Numbered from the stretch's first letter, positions 34,770-42,867 are shown. The stretch is DNA of 46,650 bases from an uncultured Lachnospiraceae bacterium (GCA_900550285.1 URRW01000021.1:1-46650), one strand, 5' to 3'. The notes: generated by a model not told the origin, from the sequence alone. A program made the numbers and translations.

Positions 34770-35225
34770 TTATCTATGAACATACACCCTCGTCATCTCT
34801 GCCTCGCCGTCCCCCTGAACCATGCACAGAAATTCCCAGCCGTATCTTTCATAAAAGCTTGTATGGTCTGTAATCAGATAGACCGGCGTAACTCCTTTTA
34901 ATCTCAGTTCCTCCACAACCATATCAAGCAGCCGTCCCGCAATTTTCTGACACCGGTATTCCTTTTCCGTATACAGCGCACATATATTGGGGGTAAGGTC
35001 TTTCCTGTCATGAAAATCATTTTCGATCACGCCGAGACCGCCTGCGATGCGTCCGCCGTCCAGACAAAAATACCAGCCGTACTCTGTTTCATGATTCAGA
35101 TAGGCTTCCATACATTCCAGATAAGCTTCCTGCGGCACTCCCCATTTATCATGAAACCACGCCGCCGCTTCTTTTTTTAATTCGGGCTTTTGCCTTAAAT
35201 TGATATAAGTATATTCCTTCATCAT
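34770..35225 (-). CDS. GNAT-family N-acetyltransferase
   Basis: Predicted acetyl-CoA-dependent transferase with 151 residues from the ATG at 35225. The next codon is also ATG. The GNAT core shows GRIAGGLGVIENDF (strand 4), the acetyl-CoA loop EKEYRCQKIAGRLLD (variant of Q/RxxGxG/A), and the final SFYERYGWEF typical of the fold. The substrate cannot be told from the sequence. The gene stands alone between the prepilin peptidase and the divergent potassium two-component genes. Confidence 0.88.
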   Translation of the reverse strand: MMKEYTYINLRQKPELKKEAAAWFHDKWGVPQEAYLECMEAYLNHETEYGWYFCLDGGRIAGGLGVIENDFHDRKDLTPNICALYTEKEYRCQKIAGRLLDMVVEELRLKGVTPVYLITDHTSFYERYGWEFLCMVQGDGEAEMTRVYVHR

Positions 35226-35350
35226 CTTACTCACCGCTCCCCCAAAAGATCTTTTCTCCCCCCAATTATACCAGCTCCCGATTTCCCCCACAATCAAAAT
35301 TCTTCCTTTTTCCGCCCCTTTCCGCCAGCCAGCCGTAATTTTTCAATTTC

Positions 35351-35380
35351 TTTACTGAATCTTTACCCGAAATATATTAT
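35351..35380 (+). promoter_or_regulatory. possible promoter of the potassium/phosphate gene cluster
   Basis: TTTACT (35351-35356), 18-nt spacer, TATTAT (35375-35380). An overlapping TATACT (35378-35383) is an alternative -10 box. The leader of about 95 nt contains a hairpin (GACGAC/GTCGTC and GGTG/CACC, 35416-35449) with no U-tract. Confidence 0.45.
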
Positions 35381-35483
35381 ACTATAGGGTATGTAGCTAT
35401 TTGTGCCGGAGCGCGGACGACAAAAAGGTGTTTAGAAAGCACCGTCGTCTGAAAACGCCGGCAGGATACCGGAGGCATTTTCC

Positions 35484-36545
35484 TTGAAACAAAACAAGCT
35501 GTCTGCAAAAGACGTCCTGCTTTCCGCAGGGATTTTCATACTCGCGCTGGCTGCCGGGTTTCTGGCACGGTACGCGCTGCATACGGAGACGCTCATCCCC
35601 GCCATTTTTATTCTGGCGGTTTTTCTCATTTCCCTGTATACGCAGGGCTGGCTGCCGGGCGTTGCCGCCGCCCTTGCCGGGACGCTTGCGGTCAACTTTA
35701 TTTTTACGTTTCCTTATTATAATTTTGATTTTACGATCCCGGAAAATCTTTTTTCGGCGCTGATCATGCTCATCATCTCCGTTGCCACGAGCATGATGAC
35801 AACCCGCGTTGTCCGTCAGGAAAAGCTGCGGGCTGAAAGCGATCTGGAAAAAATGCGGGCAAATCTTCTGCGCGCCATTTCCCACGACCTGCGCACGCCG
35901 CTGACGACGATTTACGGTTCCTGCATGGCTGCCGCCGAAAATTATGACCTGCTTTCCAAAAAGCAGCATTTAAAGCTTTTAAACGAGATCAAAGAGGATG
36001 CGGAATGGCTCACCGGCATGGTGGAAAACCTGCTCTCGGTCACGCGCATCGACTCAGAGGGCGTCAATCTCATCAAGACGCCTACCGTTCTGGACGAGCT
36101 GATCGACTCTGCGCTCATCCGCTTCCACAAACGCTATCCCGACCAACAGGTTGTTTTGGAGCTGCCGGATGATTTTGTCAGCATCCCGATGGACGCCATG
36201 CTCATCCAGCAGGTTTTGAACAATCTTTTAGAAAATGCGGTCCAACATGCAAAAGGGATGCGGACGCTCAAATTAAAAGTATTCGTTCTGGACAGCCGCG
36301 CGATCTTTGAGGTCAGCGACGACGGCTGCGGCATTCCGCGGGAGCTTTTCGGACAGCTTTTCAGCGTCTGCCTTCCCCGCCGCAATACGCCCGCAGACGG
36401 TCAAAAAAGCTCCATGGGCATCGGCCTTTTGGTGTGCAGCACCATCATCCGCGCCCACGGCGGCGATATTTCTGCCCAGAACCGCAGGGAGGGCGGCTGT
36501 ACTTTCCGCTTTTCCCTGCCGATGGAGGACTTAAATGAGCAATAA
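35484..36545 (+). CDS. KdpD-like sensor histidine kinase lacking the KdpD/USP sensor region
   Basis: Membrane histidine kinase, 353 residues. A DUF4118-like block of four hydrophobic segments (about 12-108) is followed directly by HisKA with H134 (RAISHDLRTPLTT) and HATPase_c (N-box NNLLENAVQHA, DDGCGIP, GIGLLVC). Classical KdpD carries about 380 additional N-terminal residues (KdpD and USP domains); these are absent. The start is a TTG at 35484 with GGAGG 8 nt upstream. It overlaps its response regulator by 11 nt and precedes K+ uptake genes, so K+ or turgor sensing is likely (inference). Confidence 0.9.
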   Translation: MKQNKLSAKDVLLSAGIFILALAAGFLARYALHTETLIPAIFILAVFLISLYTQGWLPGVAAALAGTLAVNFIFTFPYYNFDFTIPENLFSALIMLIISVATSMMTTRVVRQEKLRAESDLEKMRANLLRAISHDLRTPLTTIYGSCMAAAENYDLLSKKQHLKLLNEIKEDAEWLTGMVENLLSVTRIDSEGVNLIKTPTVLDELIDSALIRFHKRYPDQQVVLELPDDFVSIPMDAMLIQQVLNNLLENAVQHAKGMRTLKLKVFVLDSRAIFEVSDDGCGIPRELFGQLFSVCLPRRNTPADGQKSSMGIGLLVCSTIIRAHGGDISAQNRREGGCTFRFSLPMEDLNEQ

Positions 36546-37242
36546 TAAATATAAAATCCTCATCATCGAGGATGAATCCAAGATCCGGAGCTTTATCTCC
36601 GTTATTTTAAAGGCAAACGGCTACAAGCCGCTGGCATGCCGCACCGCCACCGAAGCAAAGCTGATCTTTTCCTCCCACAAGCCCGATCTGTGCATTCTGG
36701 ATCTGGGGCTTCCGGATATGGACGGCACTGAACTGATCCGGTCGATCCGCGCCTCCTCCAATACCCCGATCCTCGTGCTTTCCGCCCGGACTGCGGAAGC
36801 CGACAAGGTGGAGGCACTTGATCTGGGCGCAAACGACTATATCACAAAACCCTTCGGCACGGCGGAGCTTTTGGCAAGGGTGCGCGCCGCCCTCCGCACA
36901 AGCTGTATCGCAGAGCCGGGCGCGCCGCCGGGCAAAAGCTTTTGCGTCGCGGATCTTTCCATCGACTATGACAGCCGCCGCGTCACGGTTGCCGGACAGG
37001 AAATCCGCCTGACCCAGACCGAATACAACATCGTCGCGTTTTTATCCGCCCACGCCGGGAAGGTGCTTACCTACAGCGCCATCATCCGCGCAGTCTGGGG
37101 CGCAGGCGACGACGGCAGCATCAAAAAGCTGCAGGTCAATATGGCGAACATCCGCAAAAAACTTGGCTCCACCCCCGGCGACAACCGCTACATTTCAAAC
37201 GAGCTGGGCGTGGGCTACCGTATGTACAATGAAGATTCCTAA
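36535..37242 (+). CDS. KdpE-like OmpR-family response regulator
   Basis: 235 residues: receiver domain (6-120) with phosphoacceptor D56 (CILDLGLPDMDG), acidic pocket E12/D13 and K105 (TKPFG), then an OmpR/PhoB winged helix (about 135-232, LTQTEYNIVAFLSAHAGKVLTY). Overall it resembles KdpE. The ATG at 36535 lies in the end of the kinase gene with GGAGG 6 nt upstream. The cognate promoter is presumably that of its own cluster, since trkH and trkA follow without a clear internal promoter. Confidence 0.93.
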   Translation: MSNNKYKILIIEDESKIRSFISVILKANGYKPLACRTATEAKLIFSSHKPDLCILDLGLPDMDGTELIRSIRASSNTPILVLSARTAEADKVEALDLGANDYITKPFGTAELLARVRAALRTSCIAEPGAPPGKSFCVADLSIDYDSRRVTVAGQEIRLTQTEYNIVAFLSAHAGKVLTYSAIIRAVWGAGDDGSIKKLQVNMANIRKKLGSTPGDNRYISNELGVGYRMYNEDS

Positions 37243-37256
37243 AGGAGAATACCGCT

Positions 37257-38561
37257 ATGCAACTTTTTCAACTGGTCAAACGCCAGTCCCCGGCACGCAT
37301 CATCTCGCTGGGCTTTCTGCTGGTCATCCTGATCGGCTCCCTGCTTTTGATGCTCCCGTGCAGCATTAAGGACGGCGTTTCCGTCAGCTACATCGACGCC
37401 CTCTACACCTCGACCAGCGCCGTCTGCGTCACGGGGCTGATCGCAGTCGATACCGGGGATACCTTTACCCCGCTGGGACAGTTCTTTCTGGCGGCGCTCA
37501 TCCAGATCGGAGGGCTGGGCGTTACCTCCATCGGCGTCGGCATCATGATCGCCATCCGCCAGCGCGTGGACTTAAAAGGCCGCCGCCTGATCCGGGAGGC
37601 GATGAACGTGGACTCCGGAAAAGGGCTCGTCCGTTTCGTAAAGGCGATTTTTTTAACGACGGTCACGTTCGAGCTTCTGGGCGCGGTTTTGAGCTTTTTT
37701 GTATTTATTCAGGACTTTCCCCTGCCAAAAGCCATCGGCGTCAGCCTCTTCCATTCCGTCGCCGCCTTCAACAACTCCGGCTTTGACAATCTGGGCGGCG
37801 GGACGAGCCTGATCCCCTATCAGCACAACGTCCTGCTCAACCTCGTGACCTGCGGGCTCATCTTTTTTGGCGGGATTGGCTTCCTCGTGATCCGGGAGCT
37901 GTTTTTAAAGCGGTTTTGCTGGAAAAAGCTTTCCATGCACGCAAAAGTCGTTTTGACGACGAGCGCAGCCCTTTTGATCGCCGGGACAGTCCTTTTAAAA
38001 TGTACCGAGGACATTACCTGGCTGGGCGCATTTTTCAACAGCGTATCCGCAAGGACCGCCGGCTTTTCCACCTATTCGCTGGCTGACTTTTCAAACGCGG
38101 GGCTTCTTGTCATGATCGTCCTCATGTTCATCGGCGCATCCCCCGGCTCTACCGGCGGCGGCATCAAAACGAGCACCTTTTTCGTGCTCCTTATGGGAAT
38201 TTATTCCGCAGCCACCAACCATTCGGAAAAGGCGTTTAAAAATTCCCTTCCCAAAGACGCTTTCCGCAAAGCCGCCGTCATTACGGCGCTGGCGCTTTTT
38301 ATCGTCATCGCGGGAACCTATCTGCTCGTATTATTCGAGCCCGGGCTTGCGCTGCGGGACGCCCTCTTTGAGATTACCAGCGCCTTCGGCACGGTCGGGC
38401 TTTCCACCGGCATTACCGCCGATTTAAGCGTAAAAAGCAAGCTTTTATCCAGCCTGATCATGTTCATCGGACGGCTCGGTCCGCTGACCATCGCCTCGCT
38501 GTGGCATTTTACCCAGGGCGAACGCATCCGCTATCCCGAAGGCAATATCGCGATCGGATAA
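37257..38561 (+). CDS. potassium transporter membrane subunit (TrkH/KtrB)
   Basis: Ion-conducting subunit of a Ktr/Trk K+ uptake system, 434 residues, eight membrane segments with four selectivity-filter repeats. The first loop reads TSAVCVTGL, the second SVAAFNNSGFDN, the third NSVSARTAGFST and the fourth EITSAFGTVGLSTG, each with the expected filter glycine. The length and short termini match KtrB. RBS AAAGGAG lies 9 nt before the ATG, and the gene follows the response regulator by 14 nt. It functions with the adjacent TrkA/KtrA gating subunit. Confidence 0.94.
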   Translation: MQLFQLVKRQSPARIISLGFLLVILIGSLLLMLPCSIKDGVSVSYIDALYTSTSAVCVTGLIAVDTGDTFTPLGQFFLAALIQIGGLGVTSIGVGIMIAIRQRVDLKGRRLIREAMNVDSGKGLVRFVKAIFLTTVTFELLGAVLSFFVFIQDFPLPKAIGVSLFHSVAAFNNSGFDNLGGGTSLIPYQHNVLLNLVTCGLIFFGGIGFLVIRELFLKRFCWKKLSMHAKVVLTTSAALLIAGTVLLKCTEDITWLGAFFNSVSARTAGFSTYSLADFSNAGLLVMIVLMFIGASPGSTGGGIKTSTFFVLLMGIYSAATNHSEKAFKNSLPKDAFRKAAVITALALFIVIAGTYLLVLFEPGLALRDALFEITSAFGTVGLSTGITADLSVKSKLLSSLIMFIGRLGPLTIASLWHFTQGERIRYPEGNIAIG

Positions 38562-38587
38562 CCACCATCCAGAAAAGGAGAATCATC

Positions 38588-39265
38588 ATGTTTGGAAGCA
38601 AAAAGAAAAACGTAACCGCATACGGCATCGTCGGGCTGGGGCGCTTCGGAGAAGCCCTCGCCCGTGAGCTGGCAGGCTCCGGCGCAGAGCTGCTCGTCAT
38701 GGACCGGGATGAGGAACGGGTCCGCGAAATGCGCGAGCTGACCGAAAACGCCCTCGTCGTCAACACCCTCGACAAAAAGACGCTTTCCGAAACGGGCATC
38801 CAGAACTGCGACGTGGCGATCGTCTGCATCGGCGAGCATATGGAATCCTCCATCCTTACCACCTTAAATCTGGTCAGCCTCGGCATCCCCACCGTCATTT
38901 CAAAGGCGACCAGCCCGGAGCACGGCGAAATCCTCACGCGTCTGGGCGCGGAGGTCGTCTATCCCGAACGGGACATGGCAGAGCGCCTTGCCAACCGCCT
39001 TGTCAACAACAGCGTTCTGGATTTTATCCAGCTGAGCGAAAAGATCAATATTTCAAAGCTGCTCACGCCCGAAGCGCTGATCGGCAAAACCGTTCATGAG
39101 GTTGATCTGCGCTCCCATTTCAATTTGAATATCATTGCCATCCAGAACGGGCCTGACGTTTTGGAGCACATCGTCCCGACCTATCGTTTCCAGCCCGGCG
39201 ACATCCTGATCGTCTCCGGCAACAAGGAAGGCATCCAGCGCTTTAGCGACTGGGCAAACCGATAA
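38588..39265 (+). CDS. potassium transporter gating subunit (TrkA/KtrA, RCK domain)
   Basis: Cytoplasmic nucleotide-binding regulator that forms a ring on the membrane subunit. The ATG at 38588 (MFGSKKKNVTAYGIVGLG) has AAAAGGAG upstream and gives 225 residues. It has an N-terminal Rossmann RCK_N domain with GLGRFG and the acidic residue D at the end of the second strand (LLVMDRDEE). The C-terminal RCK_C domain (about 140-225) could bind ATP/NAD or c-di-AMP. Located 26 nt after the membrane subunit. In several Bacillota c-di-AMP inhibits this subunit. Confidence 0.95.
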   Translation: MFGSKKKNVTAYGIVGLGRFGEALARELAGSGAELLVMDRDEERVREMRELTENALVVNTLDKKTLSETGIQNCDVAIVCIGEHMESSILTTLNLVSLGIPTVISKATSPEHGEILTRLGAEVVYPERDMAERLANRLVNNSVLDFIQLSEKINISKLLTPEALIGKTVHEVDLRSHFNLNIIAIQNGPDVLEHIVPTYRFQPGDILIVSGNKEGIQRFSDWANR

Positions 39266-39333
39266 AAGCAGCGCCTGTCTCCGCAAAACCGGAGCCTTGC
39301 CTGTTTTAATATACGAAAACCGGAGGTTTTTTC

Positions 39334-40386
39334 ATGGACTTATCATTTCAGTATTTCTGGGAGCAGGTATCGTCCAATCCGCTCTTATTTCTGGCGGTGC
39401 TCCTGACCATGGGCGTTATTTTGGTAAACGGCTGGACCGACGCCCCGAACGCCATCGCAACCTGCGTCGTGACCCGCTGTATGTCGGCGCGCGCAGCGAT
39501 CCTGATGGCGGCAGCCTTCAATTTCCTCGGCGTATTCCTGATGAGTATGTTAAACGCCACCGTCGCTGAAACGATCACACAGATGGTCGATTTCGGAGAC
39601 AATTCCCATCAGGCGATCGTCGCCCTCTCCGCCGCGCTTTTTGCCATCGTGCTCTGGGCGGTGCTGGCATGGGTGTTCGGCATCCCTACCAGCGAAAGCC
39701 ACGCCCTGATCGCAGGCCTGACCGGCTCCGCCATCGCCCTGCACGGCAGCCTTGCGGGCGTCAACGGCTCCGAATGGGTCAAGGTCATTTACGGCCTTGT
39801 GATTTCCGTCGTTCTCGGCTTTGGCATGGGCTGGATCGTCTGCAAGCTCGTCACGCTGCTGTTTCGCGCCGCCGACCGCCGAAAGACCAATTCCTTTTTT
39901 ACCGGGGCGCAGATCTTCGGCGCAGCCTGCATGGCGTTCATGCACGGGGCGCAGGACGGTCAGAAATTCATGGGCGTTATCCTGTTAAGCCTCCTTCTGG
40001 CAAACGGGCAGCCCACTTCCGTATCCGTCGAAATGCCGGTCTGGCTCATGCTTTTATGCTCCGTCGTCATGGGGCTTGGCACTTCCATCGGCGGCAAAAA
40101 AATCATCAAATCCGTCGGCATGGACATGGTAAAGCTCGAAAAATATCAGGGCTTTTCCGCAGACATCGCGGCTTCCATCTGTCTGCTCATTTCCTCCGTA
40201 TTCGGAATCCCCGTGTCCACCACCCACGCAAAAACGACTGCGATCATGGGCGTCGGCGCGGTAAAACGTATTTCCGCCATCAATTTTTCCGTGGTAAAGG
40301 AAATGGGTATGACCTGGATCTTAACCTTCCCCGGCTGCGGACTCATCGGCTTTATCATGACAAAGCTGTTCATGGCTATTTTTTAA
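39334..40386 (+). CDS. PiT-family inorganic phosphate transporter
   Basis: Low-affinity, cation-coupled phosphate (metal-phosphate) transporter, 350 residues, about ten membrane segments. Both inverted PHO4 signatures are visible: VNGWTDAPNAIATCVVT (N-terminal) and SVFGIPVSTTHAKTTAIMGVG (C-terminal). RBS CCGGAGG lies 7 nt before the ATG. It is followed 21 nt later by a DUF47 protein, its usual partner. Whether the pair shares the transcript of the upstream K+ genes is uncertain; the 68-nt gap shows no strong terminator or promoter. Confidence 0.95.
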   Translation: MDLSFQYFWEQVSSNPLLFLAVLLTMGVILVNGWTDAPNAIATCVVTRCMSARAAILMAAAFNFLGVFLMSMLNATVAETITQMVDFGDNSHQAIVALSAALFAIVLWAVLAWVFGIPTSESHALIAGLTGSAIALHGSLAGVNGSEWVKVIYGLVISVVLGFGMGWIVCKLVTLLFRAADRRKTNSFFTGAQIFGAACMAFMHGAQDGQKFMGVILLSLLLANGQPTSVSVEMPVWLMLLCSVVMGLGTSIGGKKIIKSVGMDMVKLEKYQGFSADIAASICLLISSVFGIPVSTTHAKTTAIMGVGAVKRISAINFSVVKEMGMTWILTFPGCGLIGFIMTKLFMAIF

Positions 40387-40407
40387 CACAAGAAAGGATG
40401 ACCTATC

Positions 40408-41031
40408 ATGGCAAACAAAGCAGACCGTTTTTTTTATGACAACCTTGTAGCAAGCGCAGAATGCTCCTGCCGCGCGGCAGATTTTCTCGTAAAATGCCTG
40501 AGCGAATACAGCTCCTCCTCCATCCGCGGCATGCTCGATACGATGCACGAATTAGAGCATGAAGGCGACACCAAAAAGCACGAAATGACCGACGCCCTTG
40601 CCCGCGCCTTCGTTACCCCCATCGACCGCGAGGATCTGGCGCTTATCAGCCAGAATATCGACGACGTGACAGACATCATCGAAGAGATCCTGCAGCGCTT
40701 TTACATGGACGAGGTTTCCTCCGTTACCGACGACGGCATCCATTTTGCAAAAAAGCTGGCGGAAAGCTGCGCCCTTGTGCGCGACATGCTCTATGAGCTC
40801 CCCAACTTCAAAAAGCCTGCAAAACTGCGCGAAATGCTCATCGGCATCAACAACGTGGAAGAGGAATGCGACGTGATCTATCTGGAAGCGACCAAAAAGA
40901 TCCGCCACACCTCTGCAGACGTGCTGGAAATCATCGCATGGCGCAAGATCTACGACATTATGGAAAGCTGCGCCGATGCCTGCGAGCACGTTGCGGACTG
41001 CGTGGGAACGATCATCATGAAAAATACCTGA
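40408..41031 (+). CDS. DUF47 / PhoU-like Pit accessory protein
   Basis: All-helical 207-residue protein of the DUF47 family (PhoU-related), usually encoded next to a Pit transporter and thought to modulate it. The conserved metal-binding style motifs are ELEHEGDTKKHEM (E-x-x-x-D pattern, near residue 50) and NNVEEECDVIY with a second acidic set. FVTPIDREDL is the family hallmark. AGAAAGGATG precedes the ATG. A strong terminator follows, so it ends the plus-strand cluster. Its effect on phosphate flux is inferred from known pairs. Confidence 0.95.
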   Translation: MANKADRFFYDNLVASAECSCRAADFLVKCLSEYSSSSIRGMLDTMHELEHEGDTKKHEMTDALARAFVTPIDREDLALISQNIDDVTDIIEEILQRFYMDEVSSVTDDGIHFAKKLAESCALVRDMLYELPNFKKPAKLREMLIGINNVEEECDVIYLEATKKIRHTSADVLEIIAWRKIYDIMESCADACEHVADCVGTIIMKNT

Positions 41032-41066
41032 TCCTGAAAAATACCTAATCCTAAAAAAGGGCGTTT

Positions 41067-41113
41067 AAAAAGCGCCGGGCAGCCACGATCGCAAAGCTGT
41101 CCGGCGCTTTTTT
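41067..41113. terminator. bidirectional terminator after the DUF47 gene
   Basis: 12-bp stem GCGCCGGGCAGC (41072-41083) with GCTGTCCGGCGC (41096-41107), one G-U pair, followed by T6 on the plus strand and T5 on the minus strand. It serves both the phosphate genes and the convergent Spo0A-like gene. Confidence 0.88.
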
Positions 41114-41131
41114 ATGCGGGTCTGCCCCCTT

Positions 41132-41785
41132 TTAGATGCGGTGCTGGAGCCGGATCTTATCCGCGATCAGCGCGATAAATTCCGAATTCGTGGGCTTTCC
41201 CTTTCCTGTGTTGATCGTATAGCCAAATAGGGCGTTTAACGTCTCCATCCTGCCCCTGTTCCACGCCACCTCGATGGCATGGCGGATCGCGCGTTCCACA
41301 CGGCTGGACGTTGTCTGATACTTTTTCGCGATCGTCGGATACAGCGTCTTTGTAATGGAGCCCAGCATATCCATGTCCTTAACGGACATCTGGATCGCCT
41401 CCCTCAGATACTGATAGCCTTTGATATGGGCAGGAACGCCGATCTCATGGATCATTTCCGTCACATCCTTTTCCAGATCGTAGCCCTCTGCTTCCCCTCC
41501 TTCTTTGTAAGCGCCTGTCCTGCCATAAAATGCCGGCGTTTCCTCCCGCGGCGTCTGCTGTATCTGCCGCGTCTGCTGCGCCTGCTGCACCGCAAAGCCG
41601 CTTCCTTTTGCCGCCGGAGCCGTCTGAAAACCGGTCTTTTGTACGTCCGTCTTTCCTTCCGCCGCCGGAACCGTGATCATAATCTGGAATTCTCTATTGT
41701 TTTTCATCAGATCCGTCAGGATCTGCACCACTCTTTCGCCCTCTTTTCCCGCTGTCATTGTAAGCTGCTCCATATCTGCACCCAT
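41132..41785 (-). CDS. Spo0A-C-domain protein without receiver domain
   Basis: 217 residues. The C-terminal 105-217 is a full Spo0A DNA-binding domain: IHEIGVPAHIKGYQYLREAI, LGSITKTLYPTIAKKY, TSSRVERAIRHAIEVAW (recognition region 160-175) and GKPTNSEFIALIADKIRL. The first about 100 residues are not a receiver. They contain a short hydrophobic strand-helix stretch (17-40) and a Gln/Ala/Pro/Gly-rich linker (41-100), with no phosphoacceptor Asp/Lys pocket. It could bind 0A boxes without phosphorylation control, competing with or mimicking phosphorylated Spo0A. The start could be the ATG at 41785 (next to AGAGAGG) or 41773. It is preceded by an unusual promoter region. Confidence 0.9.
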   Translation of the reverse strand: MGADMEQLTMTAGKEGERVVQILTDLMKNNREFQIMITVPAAEGKTDVQKTGFQTAPAAKGSGFAVQQAQQTRQIQQTPREETPAFYGRTGAYKEGGEAEGYDLEKDVTEMIHEIGVPAHIKGYQYLREAIQMSVKDMDMLGSITKTLYPTIAKKYQTTSSRVERAIRHAIEVAWNRGRMETLNALFGYTINTGKGKPTNSEFIALIADKIRLQHRI

Positions 41786-41793
41786 CCTCTCTG

Positions 41794-41803
41794 TTTGTCG
41801 AAA
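41794..41803 (+). promoter_or_regulatory. 0A box in the leader of the Spo0A-like gene
   Basis: TTTGTCGAAA contains the core TGTCGAA (41796-41802), a perfect Spo0A-binding consensus. It sits about 12-21 nt downstream of the predicted transcription start and 9 nt upstream of the ATG at 41785, a position suited to repression. Confidence 0.65.
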
Positions 41804-41821
41804 TCTCTCTTTCGCACGCTT

Positions 41822-41851
41822 ATTATAGGCTCAAATTGGGAATTTCTGCAA
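41822..41851 (-). promoter_or_regulatory. promoter of the Spo0A-like gene
   Basis: Minus-strand TTGCAG (41846-41851), 18-nt spacer, consensus TATAAT (41822-41827). The start is expected near 41815. Confidence 0.65.
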
Positions 41852-41862
41852 GAAATTGACAT

Positions 41863-41960
41863 CGTGAAAAAACGAGAAAAATCGAGAAATTTCGAGAAGT
41901 TTTTGCCCTTTTCGTCTCGAAATTTCTCGATTTTTCTCGAAATATAACGAAATATCTCGA
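41863..41960. repeat. two opposed arrays of CTCGA boxes with exact 10-bp period
   Basis: On the plus strand CGAG occurs at 41873, 41883 and 41893 (with CGTG at 41863), and the inverted CTCG at 41916, 41926, 41936 and 41956 (with a decayed AACG at 41946). The two halves form a perfect 25-bp inverted repeat (41873-41897 with 41915-41939) around a 17-nt AT-rich centre. The unit reads approximately TTCTCGAAAT, close to the 0A box TGTCGAA. The array lies about 48-145 bp upstream of the predicted start of the Spo0A-like gene. Confidence 0.85.
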
Positions 41961-42020
41961 AAAGTTCTGCGCCGCTGCCGGAAGCGTTCCTTCTTTTTAA
42001 CAGTTCCGGATATGCAAAGA

Positions 42021-42052
42021 GCGCCGTCCTCTCTTTTCAGAAAGGACAGCGC
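42021..42052 (-). terminator. possible terminator of the secreted-protein gene
   Basis: Minus-strand stem GCGCTGTCCT with AGGACGGCGC (one G-U pair), 12-nt loop, followed only by CTCTTT. It lies 57 nt after the stop at 42109. The short T-run makes it weak. Confidence 0.5.
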
Positions 42053-42108
42053 CCCTGCACGAAACCACACGATTTGTTATTGCTTCGTTAAAAGATTCCC
42101 AAACCCAA

Positions 42109-42819
42109 TCAGGTTCTGGGAGAGGTTACAGCTGCCGCCTCAGCAGCAGAGCTTCCAACCGCAGCCGTAAAGATCACGTTTACCGCCCCTGTAAAAGAAG
42201 GAAGGGCGAAGGATACAACACCGTTATTTACGATAACGGGAACTGCAACCCATGTGCCGTCCGCTCTCTGATACAGTGCCTGGATCGTCTCGCCTGCCGC
42301 AAGCTTTACGCCGCCTAAAACGTCCACCAGTCTGCGGGTTACGGAAATAGAGCCGTTCTGGCTTACCTTACGGCCATCCGCTGTCTGCAGGCTTACAACT
42401 ACGTTGCTCAGAACACGCACACGGTTCTGGGCATCTGTCAGGGACAGGTCATTTCTTCCCGTAAAGTTAAATACCTGTGTCTTTCCGGAAGTCAGCGCGT
42501 TGGAAAACGCCTGTACGGATGCTGCCGCCTGAGCTGCGCTTACAGGGCTTACGATCAGCGCTACTGCAGAAGGATCAACCTGCTGTCCGTCTACAGTAAA
42601 GGAGGTTCCGGGCGCTACTGCGCTGGAAGGACCGTTCACAGGTCCGGCTGTAGCAGCCTGTCCTGCCGCTGCGTTTGCGTTTGCATTTGTGCCGTCGATC
42701 ACAATCTGTGTTCCCGGCGTCTGTGTCTGCACCAATGTCGGGCTGGGTGCTGCAACTGCAGTCGCCCCGATGGAGCAGGCAAGCATAAGTGAAAGAATAA
42801 TTGCCATTTTCTTTTTCAT
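42109..42819 (-). CDS. secreted Ala/Val-rich protein of unknown function
   Basis: 236 residues from the ATG at 42819, chosen because AAAGGGGG is 9 nt upstream. The ATG at 42828 abuts it. A Sec signal peptide (MKKKMAIILSLMLACS) is probably cut at TAVAA-PSP. The next about 60 residues are low-complexity Ala/Asn/Pro/Thr. The rest (about 75-236) is predicted mostly beta-strand, with GRNDLSLTDAQNR, SISVTRRLVDVLGGVKLAAG and WVAVPVIVNNGVVSFALPSF. No lipobox, sortase signal or repeat domain is seen. It lies downstream of the LCP gene but has its own promoter. Envelope or matrix role is a guess. Confidence 0.82.
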   Translation of the reverse strand: MKKKMAIILSLMLACSIGATAVAAPSPTLVQTQTPGTQIVIDGTNANANAAAGQAATAGPVNGPSSAVAPGTSFTVDGQQVDPSAVALIVSPVSAAQAAASVQAFSNALTSGKTQVFNFTGRNDLSLTDAQNRVRVLSNVVVSLQTADGRKVSQNGSISVTRRLVDVLGGVKLAAGETIQALYQRADGTWVAVPVIVNNGVVSFALPSFTGAVNVIFTAAVGSSAAEAAAVTSPRT

Positions 42820-42867
42820 GTCAATCATCCCCCTTTCCTGAAAAATTTGTGTGGCTTCTTTTTATCT

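Noticed and set aside
35384..35483. c-di-AMP (ydaO-type) riboswitch ahead of the potassium genes
   Set aside because: The leader is only about 95 nt and none of the conserved ydaO elements are recognisable.
41863..41960. CRISPR array or ordinary terminator
   Set aside because: The unit is only 10 bp with no spacers, and no T-run follows the inverted repeat. Helical phasing points to protein binding.
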